Assembly: GCF_009469765.1 (NCBI RefSeq)
Contig: NZ_SSSQ01000004.1
Span: 186,001-250,000 of the forward strand
Direction: 5' to 3'
Length of the DNA stretch: 64,000 nt
From: Dechloromonas hortensis
Lineage (GTDB): Bacteria; Pseudomonadota; Gammaproteobacteria; Burkholderiales; Rhodocyclaceae
Within the stretch, counting starts at the first letter, position 1, and each line of letters opens with the position of its first letter. The notes beneath the pieces were generated by a model. The model was not told the origin of the DNA. It did not search any database and worked only from the letters and a program-made list of their open reading frames with translations. This document shows positions 28,666 to 36,850 of the stretch, in pieces. The position numbers were made by a program, and so were the translations under genes.

Positions 28666-31600
28666 TTGATAACTAAAAAGCTTTGCCAGTGGCGCCGGAG
28701 GCGCCAGCAGGCAAGCAGCGGGAATAGCCTCTTGCGTTCAAACTCTGCTTTATCCGGTTTTTTTGTCACACTCGTTCGTCTGTGTGTTGTGGCGACTCTA
28801 TGGCTATCGGCCAGCGCCTACGCCCATGAAAATGGCGTTGTCCGGATCGGCGTACTGGCTTTTCGGGATATCCAGTCGACCGAACAACAGTGGTCCGCGC
28901 TGGCGCGCTACCTGAGCGAAGAGATTGGCGAACAGCAGTTCTCCGTCGTCCCCATGTATCTGGACGATCTCAGCCAGGCCGTTGCAGATCGCGACGTCGA
29001 CTTCGTACTGACCCAGCCTGAACATTACGTATTGCTGCGCGCCCGCCATGGCCTGGCGGCCGTATCGACCCTGATGTCGATGGCCGGCGACACGCCGGTG
29101 ACGCAATTCGGCGGTGTCATCTTCACGCGTGCCGGCCAGACCGATATCAACACCCTGAACGATTTGCGAGGCAAGACGGTCGCCTCGACACACCAGCACT
29201 CCTTCGGCAGTTACCGAATCCAGCAGTGGACCTTGCAGAACACCGGTCTGCAAATCCCCGGCGATCTGAAAAGCGTGATTTTTACCGGTGCACCGCAGGA
29301 CCAAGTGGTTGAACAAGTACTGAACGGACAAGTCGATGTCGGCTTCATTCGCAGCGGATTGCTCGAATCCATGGCGCGCGAACGCCGGCTGGACCTGAGT
29401 GCGATCAAGGTACTGAACCAGAAATCGGTCAATGGCTTCCCATTGCTGCTATCGACCGAGCTTTTCCCGGAGTGGCCATTCTCGGCTGCCCACGACCTGC
29501 CCGAACCTCTGATCAAGTCAGTGATGCTGGCCCTGCTGAAAATCACGCCCGACCACCCGGTCGCTGTCAATGGCAAGTTCTACGGCTTTTCGCCGCCGGC
29601 CGACTACAGCCGACTCGAATCGGTGATGCTGGCCTTGCGCGCCCACCCGGACCGCCTTGAGCATTTCGATACCCGCGACATTGCCGAAAAATATTCGCTG
29701 CAGGTTGCGGGAGGACTTAGCCTCTTGCTCGGCTTGACGCTGTTCGCCCTGTTCAAGCTGGCCCGCTCCCGGCGCCAGATCGAGATCGCGTTGCGCGAAC
29801 GGGCCAGCCTGCTCGACAGCCTCGGCGAAGGCGTCTATGGCATCGACCAGGCCGGTCGCTGCACCTTCATCAATCCGAAAGGGCTGGAAATGCTCGGCTG
29901 GACGAGCGCCGAGATTATCGGTTTCGACCAGCACCTGCTATTTCACCATCACAAGGAGGATGGCTCGCCTTACCCGCATGCCGATTGCCCGATGCACCAG
30001 ACCTTGCATGATGGCAAGCGGCGCCAGGGCGAAGACTGGTTCATCCGCAAGGATGGCCAGGGTTTTCCGGTGCAATACTCGGTGACACCGATCGCCGAGC
30101 ACGGCGGCCATGACGGCGCGGTGATCACCTTCCGCGACATTTCCGAGGCGCGCAAGGCGGACGAGTTGATGCGCATCGCGGCCATCGCCTTCGAAACACA
30201 GGAGGCGATGCTGGTCACCGATGCCCGCAGCCAGATCCTGCGGGTCAACCGGGCCTTCAGCGAGGTAACCGGCTACAGCGCGACCGAGGCCATCGGCCAG
30301 ACGCCGTCCTTGCTCAAGTCCGGCTACCACGAGGACAGTTTCTACCAGGAGATGTGGGCGACGCTGAAGGAACAGGGCTTCTGGCGCGGCGAGATCTGGA
30401 ATCGCCGGAAAAACGGCGAAATTTACCCGGAATGGCTGACCATCTCGGCCGTCCGCGACGCACAGGGCGCGGTGTCCCACTATGTCTCTTCCTTCCTCGA
30501 CATCACGCAGCGCAAGGAAGCCGAGGAGCAGATCCAGTTCCTCGCCCTCTACGACCCGCTGACCCATCTGCCGAACCGCCGCCTGCTCAGCGAACGCCTG
30601 GCCAAGGCGGTGGCCGGCAGTGGGCGCCAACGCCGCCATGCCGCGCTGTTGTTCATCGATCTCGACAATTTCAAGATGATCAACGACTCGATGGGTCACG
30701 ACGTCGGCGACCTGCTGCTGCGCCAGGTGGCACTACGCCTGCGCGACTCGGTGCGCAGCAACGATACGGTGGCCCGCCTGGGCGGTGACGAGTTCGTCAT
30801 CCTGCTCGAAGAACTGAGCCCGAAGATAAACGAGGCGACCGCCCAGATCGAGCACATCGCCCAGAAAATGCTCGATTCGCTCGGCCGGCCTTACAAGTTC
30901 GGCGAGTTCTCCCACCATTGCACGGCCAGCATCGGGGCGATTCCTTTCATGGACGCCAGCGAAACCATCGAAGGCCTGCTCAAGTCGGCCGACATGGCGA
31001 TGTACAAGGCCAAGGCGGCCGGCAAGAATCGCCTGTTCTTCTTCGATCCGGCGATGCAGACCGAAGTCGAAACCCGCGCCGCCCTCGAACGGGATTTGCG
31101 CCAGGCCCTGCTCGAACAGCAATTCCTCCTCTACCTGCAGCCGCAGGTCGACCAGTTTGCCCAGATACTCGGTGCCGAAGCGCTGATCCGCTGGCAGCAT
31201 CCGAAACGCGGCCTGATCGGGCCGGCCGAGTTCATCCAGGTTGCCGAGGAAACCGGCCTGATCCTGCCGATCGGGCAGTGGGTGCTGGAAGAAGCCTGCC
31301 GCCAGCTCGCCCGCTGGCAAGCCCGGCCCGACACCGCATCGCTGACGCTGGCCGTCAATGTCAGCGCCCTGCAATTCCGCAACGGCGACTTTCTCGACGA
31401 CGTAGCGCGCGCCATTGGCGAAGCCGGCGCGCCGGCCAGCCAGCTGAAGCTGGAGATCACCGAATCGCTGCTGCTCGAAGACATCGACGGCACCATCACG
31501 CGCATGCAGACCCTGAAAAGCGAACTCGGCGTCGGCCTGTCGCTCGATGACTTCGGCACCGGCTACTCGTCGCTGAGCTATCTGAAGCAACTGCCGCTCG

Positions 31601-31842
31601 ACCAGATCAAGCTCGACCGCAGTTTCGTCAGCGACATCGACCGCAACCCGAACGATGCGGCAATTGCCGAAGCCGTCATTGCCCTCGGCCGCTCCTTTGC
31701 GATCAGCGTCATTGCCGAAGGCGTCGAAACCGATGAGCAACGCGCAGCGTTGCTGGCCCGCGGCTGCCATGCCTTCCAGGGCTTTCTGTTCGGCCGGCCG
31801 GGGCCGATCGCCGAATTCCCGGTCGGCCAGAGCGGCCGTTAA
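28666..31842 (+). CDS. PhnD-type sensor, PAS-PAS-GGDEF-EAL cyclic-di-GMP protein
   Basis: A 1058-residue protein. It has a signal/anchor helix (LVRLCVVATLWLSASAYA), a periplasmic phosphonate-binding-like (PhnD) domain at about residues 55-310 (VVRIGVLAFRD; LRGKTVASTHQHSFGSYRIQ; QVDVGFIRSGLLE), a transmembrane helix near 345-365, two PAS domains (about 375-490 and 500-625), a GGDEF domain with an intact GGDEF at 706-710, and an EAL domain with EAL at 838-840 and DDFGTGYSSL. Both cyclic-di-GMP synthesis and breakdown sites look intact. No ATG is available; the start is TTG at 28666 or TTG at 28732 (GGGA 9 nt before). Divergent from the STAS gene. Confidence 0.92.
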   Translation: MITKKLCQWRRRRQQASSGNSLLRSNSALSGFFVTLVRLCVVATLWLSASAYAHENGVVRIGVLAFRDIQSTEQQWSALARYLSEEIGEQQFSVVPMYLDDLSQAVADRDVDFVLTQPEHYVLLRARHGLAAVSTLMSMAGDTPVTQFGGVIFTRAGQTDINTLNDLRGKTVASTHQHSFGSYRIQQWTLQNTGLQIPGDLKSVIFTGAPQDQVVEQVLNGQVDVGFIRSGLLESMARERRLDLSAIKVLNQKSVNGFPLLLSTELFPEWPFSAAHDLPEPLIKSVMLALLKITPDHPVAVNGKFYGFSPPADYSRLESVMLALRAHPDRLEHFDTRDIAEKYSLQVAGGLSLLLGLTLFALFKLARSRRQIEIALRERASLLDSLGEGVYGIDQAGRCTFINPKGLEMLGWTSAEIIGFDQHLLFHHHKEDGSPYPHADCPMHQTLHDGKRRQGEDWFIRKDGQGFPVQYSVTPIAEHGGHDGAVITFRDISEARKADELMRIAAIAFETQEAMLVTDARSQILRVNRAFSEVTGYSATEAIGQTPSLLKSGYHEDSFYQEMWATLKEQGFWRGEIWNRRKNGEIYPEWLTISAVRDAQGAVSHYVSSFLDITQRKEAEEQIQFLALYDPLTHLPNRRLLSERLAKAVAGSGRQRRHAALLFIDLDNFKMINDSMGHDVGDLLLRQVALRLRDSVRSNDTVARLGGDEFVILLEELSPKINEATAQIEHIAQKMLDSLGRPYKFGEFSHHCTASIGAIPFMDASETIEGLLKSADMAMYKAKAAGKNRLFFFDPAMQTEVETRAALERDLRQALLEQQFLLYLQPQVDQFAQILGAEALIRWQHPKRGLIGPAEFIQVAEETGLILPIGQWVLEEACRQLARWQARPDTASLTLAVNVSALQFRNGDFLDDVARAIGEAGAPASQLKLEITESLLLEDIDGTITRMQTLKSELGVGLSLDDFGTGYSSLSYLKQLPLDQIKLDRSFVSDIDRNPNDAAIAEAVIALGRSFAISVIAEGVETDEQRAALLARGCHAFQGFLFGRPGPIAEFPVGQSGR

Positions 31843-31852
31843 GGCAAGGCCG

Positions 31853-31885
31853 GCGGTCGACTGCCTGAAAAGGGCGATTTTCAGC
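31853..31885 (+). repeat. Dispersed intergenic element, copy B
   Basis: GCGGTCGAC (31853-31861), 11 nt, then GGCGATTTTCAG (31873-31884). Here a TGAAAA / TTTTCA inverted repeat lies inside the element. It begins 11 nt after the stop of the GGDEF-EAL gene, in a convergent gap. Confidence 0.5.
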
Positions 31886-31905
31886 GGCCGCTTGCCGGCC
31901 GGCCC

Positions 31906-32259
31906 CTACACTGAGGGCCGCGTCCACATCCAGGCCAGCACGCCGGCACCGATCGCGCCGGGCAACCAGCGCCACGGCTCGGGCAAGGCGAACCAGCCGC
32001 TCACGGCACTGATCGCCAGCATCCCGCTGGCGGCGTATTTCGCCACTTTCGGGATCGCCCGGTGATCGCGCCAGGCGCGGATTGCCGGCCCGGCGGTCGG
32101 GTGCGCCAGCAGCCTGGCCTCCCACTCCGGATGCGAACGGGCGAAGAAATAGGCGGCGAGCAGCAGGAAAGGCGTCGTCGGCAAGAGTGGCAACACCGCG
32201 CCGACCACGCCAAGGGCGACCGACAGCAGACCGAGAGCACGATAGACCGGTGTTTTCAT
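31906..32259 (-). CDS. DUF454 (YbaN-like) inner-membrane protein
   Basis: A 117-residue membrane protein. YRALGLLSVALGVVGAVLPLLPTTPFLLLAAYFFARSHPE is the signature of the DUF454 family, and the C-terminal half has two further hydrophobic segments (AASGMLAISAVSGW and WLPGAIGAGVLAWMW). I chose the ATG at 32259, because the family starts MKTPVYRALG. The gene lies 10 nt downstream of the LysR regulator on the same strand and may share its transcript. The function is unknown. Confidence 0.87.
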   Translation of the reverse strand: MKTPVYRALGLLSVALGVVGAVLPLLPTTPFLLLAAYFFARSHPEWEARLLAHPTAGPAIRAWRDHRAIPKVAKYAASGMLAISAVSGWFALPEPWRWLPGAIGAGVLAWMWTRPSV

Positions 32260-32269
32260 CCGGTGCAGC

Positions 32270-33172
32270 CTAGCGCAATTCCCAGTAGCTCGGCCGGCCA
32301 TAGGTTTCCTTCAGCAGGTCGATGAACAGCCGGACGCGCAGCGGCAGATGCCGGCGTTGCGGGAAGACGGCGTAGATGCCGAGCGGTGGCGCCTGCCAAG
32401 CATCGAGCACCGAGGTCAGCCGCCCCTCCTTGAGGTCCTGCCCGACCTCCCACAGCGAACGCCAGGCCAGGCCGCGCCCGGCCAGCGCCCATTCGTGCAG
32501 CACCGCACCGTCATTGCATTCGAAGGCCCCGTTCACCTTGAGCGTTTCGACCTCGCCGCTGTCCGGGTTGCGAAACAGCCAGCCGCGCTGCTGGCCGAGC
32601 GACAGACAGTTGTGGCTGGCGAGGTCGGCCGGCTCGCGCGGCACACCGTGGGCGACCAGATAAGCCGGGCTGGCCACCACCATGCGGCGCATTTCGCCGA
32701 GGCGGACGCTGACCAGGCTGGAATCGGTCAATTCACCGATGCGGATGGCGCAGTCGATGTTTTCATTGACCAGGTCGACCAGGCGATCGCTGAGGTTCAG
32801 ATTGACCCGAACCTCCGGGTTGGCCAGCATGAAATCGCCGACCAGCGGTGCCACGTGCCGCCGACCGAAGCCGGAGGGCGCCGAAATACGCAACTGGCCG
32901 CTGGCCCGCACGCTGCCCAGCGAGACGGCAGCCTCGGCATTGGCCAGGTCGTTGAGCACCTTCTGGCAATCCTCGAGAAAGGCCTGGCCTTCGAAAGTCA
33001 GCGTCAGCTTACGCGTCGTCCGCACCATCAGGCGCACGCCGAGCCTCGCCTCCAGGGCATCCAGCCGGCGCCCGATAATCGCCGGCGTCACCCCTTCCTG
33101 GCGGGCTGCGGCCGACAGACTGCCGCGTGTCGCGACATTGACAAAGGCCGTGATCTGCTTGAAGGAGGACAT
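32270..33172 (-). CDS. LysR-family transcriptional regulator
   Basis: A 300-residue regulator with the N-terminal winged helix-turn-helix (FKQITAFVNVATRGSLSAAARQEGVTPAIIGRRLDALEARLGVRLMVRTTRKLTLT) and a C-terminal effector domain (about residues 90-300, starting ASGQLRISAPSGFGRRHVAPLV). It is divergent from the TauE-type permease and aceB, the classic arrangement in which a LysR protein controls the neighbouring divergent genes. The subgroup (CrgA/DsdC-like) usually senses small aromatic or organic acids; the effector cannot be read from sequence. Confidence 0.94.
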   Translation of the reverse strand: MSSFKQITAFVNVATRGSLSAAARQEGVTPAIIGRRLDALEARLGVRLMVRTTRKLTLTFEGQAFLEDCQKVLNDLANAEAAVSLGSVRASGQLRISAPSGFGRRHVAPLVGDFMLANPEVRVNLNLSDRLVDLVNENIDCAIRIGELTDSSLVSVRLGEMRRMVVASPAYLVAHGVPREPADLASHNCLSLGQQRGWLFRNPDSGEVETLKVNGAFECNDGAVLHEWALAGRGLAWRSLWEVGQDLKEGRLTSVLDAWQAPPLGIYAVFPQRRHLPLRVRLFIDLLKETYGRPSYWELR

Positions 33173-33180
33173 TCGCTTTA

Positions 33181-33191
33181 TACCTCAGGTA
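33181..33191. promoter_or_regulatory. Short palindrome in the LysR / permease divergent gap
   Basis: TACCTCAGGTA, 11 bp with a single central base, lies 9 bp from the LysR start codon. Position and symmetry suit an autoregulatory LysR site. It is short, so chance occurrence cannot be excluded. Confidence 0.3.
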
Positions 33192-33284
33192 AAAGAATCT
33201 TCGCCAAAACACCGGCTTATTTTATCTCTCAAGTAACAATAGAATCCAATTCATCCGCCAACCACGCCTTTCAGGCCATCCACA

Positions 33285-34067
33285 ATGCAAACCACCGAAA
33301 TGCTCCTCGTCGGTGCCGGCGCTTTCCTCGCCGGCGGCATGAACGCCATGGCCGGCGGCGGTACCTTTTTCTCCTTTCCCGCCCTGCTCGCCGCCGGCGT
33401 GCCGCCGGTGATGGCCAACGCCAGCAACACTGTCGGCCTCTGTCCAGCCAGCCTGGTCAGCGCCTGGGCCTATCGTCGCGAAGCCTTGCGCCATGGCAAA
33501 TGGGCCCTGCTGCTGGTCGCCGTCTCTTTGATCGGCGGCATCGCCGGCGGCCTGCTGCTGCTCGCCACCAGCAACGAATCCTTCTCGCGCCTGATTCCCT
33601 GGCTGCTGCTGATCGCCACCGCCCTGTTCGCCTTCAGCGGCCAGTTCTCGCGCCTGATCAAATGGGCCAAGGGCCGGCTGGGCGGTGACGTCAGCGTGCG
33701 CAACCCGGGCGGCCCGGGCGGCGCCCTCTTCCAGCTCGTGGTCGCCATCTATGGCGGCTTCTTCGGGGCCGGGATGGGCATCCTGACGCTGGCCGCGCTG
33801 TCCATCCAGGGCTTCGAGGACATCCAGGAAATCAATGCGCTGAAGAACCTGACGTCCGGCATCAACTATTTCGTCTCATCGACCACCTTCATCATCGCCG
33901 GTGCCGTCAGCTGGCCGCACACCACGGTCATGCTGATCACCGCCATGGCCGGCGGCTATGCCGGCGCCTCGGTCGCCCGCCGCCTGCCCGCCATCTGGCT
34001 GAAGCGGCTGGTGATCGCCGTCGGCGCCAGCCTGACCGTCATCTATTTCATCAAGACCTACGCTTAA
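33285..34067 (+). CDS. TauE/SafE family sulfite or organo-anion exporter
   Basis: A 260-residue permease with about eight hydrophobic segments arranged as two repeats. The first contains GAFLAGGMNAMAGGGTFFSFPALLAAGVPPVMANASNTV, the typical TauE/SafE motif; the second contains GGFFGAGMGILTLAALS and NLTSGINYFVSS. The substrates known in the family are sulfite, sulfoacetate and similar anions. Here it sits 22 nt upstream of aceB and opposite a LysR regulator, so transport of a small carboxylate linked to the glyoxylate shunt is also possible (inference). Confidence 0.9.
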   Translation: MQTTEMLLVGAGAFLAGGMNAMAGGGTFFSFPALLAAGVPPVMANASNTVGLCPASLVSAWAYRREALRHGKWALLLVAVSLIGGIAGGLLLLATSNESFSRLIPWLLLIATALFAFSGQFSRLIKWAKGRLGGDVSVRNPGGPGGALFQLVVAIYGGFFGAGMGILTLAALSIQGFEDIQEINALKNLTSGINYFVSSTTFIIAGAVSWPHTTVMLITAMAGGYAGASVARRLPAIWLKRLVIAVGASLTVIYFIKTYA

Positions 34068-34089
34068 CCTTCAACCTAAGGAGCTTTCC

Positions 34090-35688
34090 ATGAGCCTCAA
34101 CCTTCCGCAAGGCGTGCAAATCACCGGCGACATCAAGCCGGGTTACGAATCCGTCCTCACCTTCGAAGCGCTCGAACTGGTCGCCAAGCTGCACCGCGCC
34201 TTCGAAGCCCGCCGCCAGGAACTGCTCAAGGCCCGCGTCGTCCGCCAGGCCCGCATCGATGCCGGCGAAATGCCGGACTTCCTGCCGGAAACCAAGCACA
34301 TCCGCGAAGGCGACTGGAAGGTCGCACCGATCCCGCCGGCCCTGCACTGCCGTCGTGTCGAAATCACCGGGCCGGTCGAAGCCAAGATGATCATCAACGC
34401 CTTCAATTCGGGCGCCGATTCCTACATGACCGACTTCGAGGACTCCAATTCCCCGAACTGGGACAACCAGATCCAGGGCCAGATCAACCTGTACAAGGCG
34501 ATCCGCCGCGAACTCTCCTTCAAGGGCGACAACGGCAAGGAATACAAGCTGAACGACAAGATCGCCACGCTGCAGATCCGTCCGCGCGGCTGGCACCTCG
34601 ACGAGAAGCACGTGCTGGTTGACGGTCAACGCGTCGGCGGCGGCATTTTTGACTTCGCCGTCGTCTTCTTCCACAACGCCAAGGAACAGATCGCCCGCGG
34701 CGCCGGCCCCTTCTTCTACCTGCCGAAGATGGAAAGCCACCTCGAAGCCCGCCTGTGGAACGACATCTTCGTCATGGCCCAGGACCACATCGGCCTGCCG
34801 CAAGGCACCATCAAGGCCACCGTGCTGGTCGAAACCATCCTCGCCACCTTCGAGATGGAAGAAATCCTCTACGAACTGCGCGAGCACTCGGCTGGCTTGA
34901 ACGCCGGCCGCTGGGACTACATCTTCTCCTGCATCAAGAAGTTCAAGAAGAACAAGAACTTCTGCCTGGCCCAGCGCAGCGCCATCACCATGGAAGTACC
35001 CTTCATGCGCTCCTACGCCCTGGCCCTGGTCCAGGCTTGTCACAAGCGCGGCGCCCCGGCGATGGGTGGCATGTCGGCCCTGATCCCGATCAAGAACGAC
35101 CCGGTGGCCAATGAAAAGGCGCTGGCCGGCATCCGCCACGACAAGACCCGCGACGCCAACGACGGCTACGACGGCGGCTGGGTGGCCCACCCGGGCCTGG
35201 TGCCGATCGCCATGGAAGAGTTCGTCAAGGTCCTCGGTGACAAGAAGAACCAGTTCGAGAAGCAGGTCGAAGGCAACTTCGGCCCGGCCCAGTGGCTCGA
35301 CTTCAAGCCGGAAACCCCGATCACCGAAGCCGGCCTGCGCAACAACATCAACGTCGGCATCCATTACCTCGGCTCCTGGCTGGCCGGCAACGGCTGTGTG
35401 CCCATCCACAACCTGATGGAAGATGCCGCCACCGCCGAAATCTCCCGCTCGCAGGTCTGGCAGTGGGTGGTTTCGCCGAAGGGCATCCTCGACGACGGCC
35501 GCAAGGTGACCGAAGAGATGGTTCGCCCGATGATCGCCGAGGAACTGGCCAAGGTGAAGGCCACCGTCTCCGCCCAGGGCGAAGACACCGCCACCTACGA
35601 CCAGGCCGCCGTCATCTTCGACAAGATGTCGCTGACCCCGGACTACCCGGAATTCCTGACCCTGCCGCTGTACGAAGCAATGGCCTGA
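34090..35688 (+). CDS. aceB: Malate synthase A (AceB)
   Basis: It condenses glyoxylate with acetyl-CoA to malate, the second step of the glyoxylate shunt. The 532 residues match isoform A rather than the longer isoform G (about 720). TM-barrel motifs are LHCRRVEITGPVEAKMIINAFNSGA, YMTDFEDSNSPNW (metal-binding acidic cluster), ARGAGPFFYLPKMESHLEA and the aceB loop KRGAPAMGGMSALIP. A strong AAGGAG sequence precedes the ATG. Codon bias is high, as in aceA. It is followed by a good terminator. Confidence 0.98.
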   Translation: MSLNLPQGVQITGDIKPGYESVLTFEALELVAKLHRAFEARRQELLKARVVRQARIDAGEMPDFLPETKHIREGDWKVAPIPPALHCRRVEITGPVEAKMIINAFNSGADSYMTDFEDSNSPNWDNQIQGQINLYKAIRRELSFKGDNGKEYKLNDKIATLQIRPRGWHLDEKHVLVDGQRVGGGIFDFAVVFFHNAKEQIARGAGPFFYLPKMESHLEARLWNDIFVMAQDHIGLPQGTIKATVLVETILATFEMEEILYELREHSAGLNAGRWDYIFSCIKKFKKNKNFCLAQRSAITMEVPFMRSYALALVQACHKRGAPAMGGMSALIPIKNDPVANEKALAGIRHDKTRDANDGYDGGWVAHPGLVPIAMEEFVKVLGDKKNQFEKQVEGNFGPAQWLDFKPETPITEAGLRNNINVGIHYLGSWLAGNGCVPIHNLMEDAATAEISRSQVWQWVVSPKGILDDGRKVTEEMVRPMIAEELAKVKATVSAQGEDTATYDQAAVIFDKMSLTPDYPEFLTLPLYEAMA

Positions 35689-35716
35689 TTCCCGGAGAGG
35701 AAGCGGAGAGAGACCG

Positions 35717-35745
35717 AAGCGCCGGGGCAACCCGGCGCTTTTTTT
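35717..35745 (+). terminator. Rho-independent terminator after aceB
   Basis: AAGCGCCGGG / CCCGGCGCTT with a GCAA loop and a run of seven T residues, 29 nt after the stop. Confidence 0.92.
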
Positions 35746-35789
35746 GTAGGCCGCCGCCCCCCCCAAGGGCTGGCAGGTTACCAGTGACT

Positions 35790-35821
35790 GCGGTCGACCA
35801 TCATGAAATGGCAAAAACCGC
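35790..35821 (+). repeat. Dispersed intergenic element, copy C
   Basis: GCGGTCGAC (35790-35798), 11 nt, GGCAAAAACCGC (35810-35821). The ends GCGGT and ACCGC are complementary. It lies between the aceB terminator and the DUF3334 gene. Confidence 0.55.
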
Positions 35822-35937
35822 ACTCAAAGCAGATTTTTGCTTCGATTTTTGGTGCCACCAAGGGGCGAAAGCCATGCCCAATGCGTGACTATGTTATACA
35901 TACGGCCATTCTTTTATGGCAGAACCGTTACGGAATC

Positions 35938-36621
35938 ATGAACATGCAAGAAACGCCCGCCGTATTCGGCACCGAAGACATCCTGCGCAGCCTGTGCAAT
36001 TCAGTGACCAAGGTCCTGAGCATTGCCACCCAGAGCCAGATTCATTATTCCGGCATGGTCCAGCGCATTACCAAGACCTGCCTGAAGCCGGATATCGGCT
36101 GTTTCGTGTTGTTCGACGGCGGCTTTTCCGGCCTGGTCGTCATCAACTTTTCCGCCCAGGCCGCCATGGAGTTGTACGAAAGCTACCTGCTGAGCATGGG
36201 CATGGCCAAGGATGAACTGGCCAGCTCCCACACTGCCGATGAAGTCAGCAACGTGATGGGTGAGTTGATGAACCAGATCGTCGGCGACTTCACCGGCAAG
36301 GTGGCGCGCGAGTTGCAAACCCATATCACGCAGAACCAGCCGAAAATGCTGGTCCTCAACAAGCAGGTCATGCTCAGCGTCGATACCAATCTCGACAAGC
36401 CGGAAGCCCGCCGCGTCACCTTCTTTACCGGCCGCAACAACATTTTCTATCTCGAACTGGCGATGGACCGGACCGAGTTCATCAAGCTCAACGACTTCGA
36501 GCACGGCGAAGCGCCGGACCCGGATGAACTGATGGCCCAGGTCAATGCGCAAGCCGTCACGCCCCCGCCGGCCAGCAGCTCGGACGAGCACGACGACCTG
36601 CTCAAGTCGTTGGGCATGTAA
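35938..36621 (+). CDS. DUF3334 family protein with a CheX/CheC-like core
   Basis: A 227-residue cytoplasmic protein from the ATG at 35938; an in-frame upstream extension to 35803 has no conserved look. The central part, FDGGFSGLVVINFSAQAAMELYESYL, followed by ADEVSNVMGELMNQIVGDFTGKV, has the pattern of the CheC/CheX/FliY phosphatase fold (acidic residue, then Asn one turn later). The last 35 residues are acidic and proline-rich and end in DLLKSLGM. DUF3334 is my assignment from memory of this pattern in Vibrio-like proteins. A role in chemotaxis or cyclic-di-GMP signalling fits the next gene, a diguanylate cyclase. Confidence 0.8.
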   Translation: MNMQETPAVFGTEDILRSLCNSVTKVLSIATQSQIHYSGMVQRITKTCLKPDIGCFVLFDGGFSGLVVINFSAQAAMELYESYLLSMGMAKDELASSHTADEVSNVMGELMNQIVGDFTGKVARELQTHITQNQPKMLVLNKQVMLSVDTNLDKPEARRVTFFTGRNNIFYLELAMDRTEFIKLNDFEHGEAPDPDELMAQVNAQAVTPPPASSSDEHDDLLKSLGM

Positions 36622-36657
36622 GCCCGGCGCCCGGCACTGGTGGCAGCCAGCCTGCCG

Positions 36658-36689
36658 CCGGTCAACGGCATAAAACAGGCAAAAACCGG
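36658..36689 (+). repeat. Dispersed intergenic element, copy D
   Basis: CCGGTCAAC (36658-36666), 11 nt, GGCAAAAACCGG (36678-36689). The outer bases differ from copy C in a compensatory way (CCGGT with ACCGG instead of GCGGT with ACCGC). Located between the DUF3334 gene and the diguanylate cyclase. Confidence 0.55.
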
Positions 36690-36850
36690 CGCGGCAAGCG
36701 CCGCCAAACCTTTCCGGCCGACCGGCAAACGTTGACCCTAATCAAAAGGTCTTCGTATTACCACTTACTTTCGTCGTATTGACTTGGTCAAGATTGCGAC
36801 CGTGGTGATAATTGCCCACTTTGCAAATAGTGTCTTCGGAAGGCGCCGCC

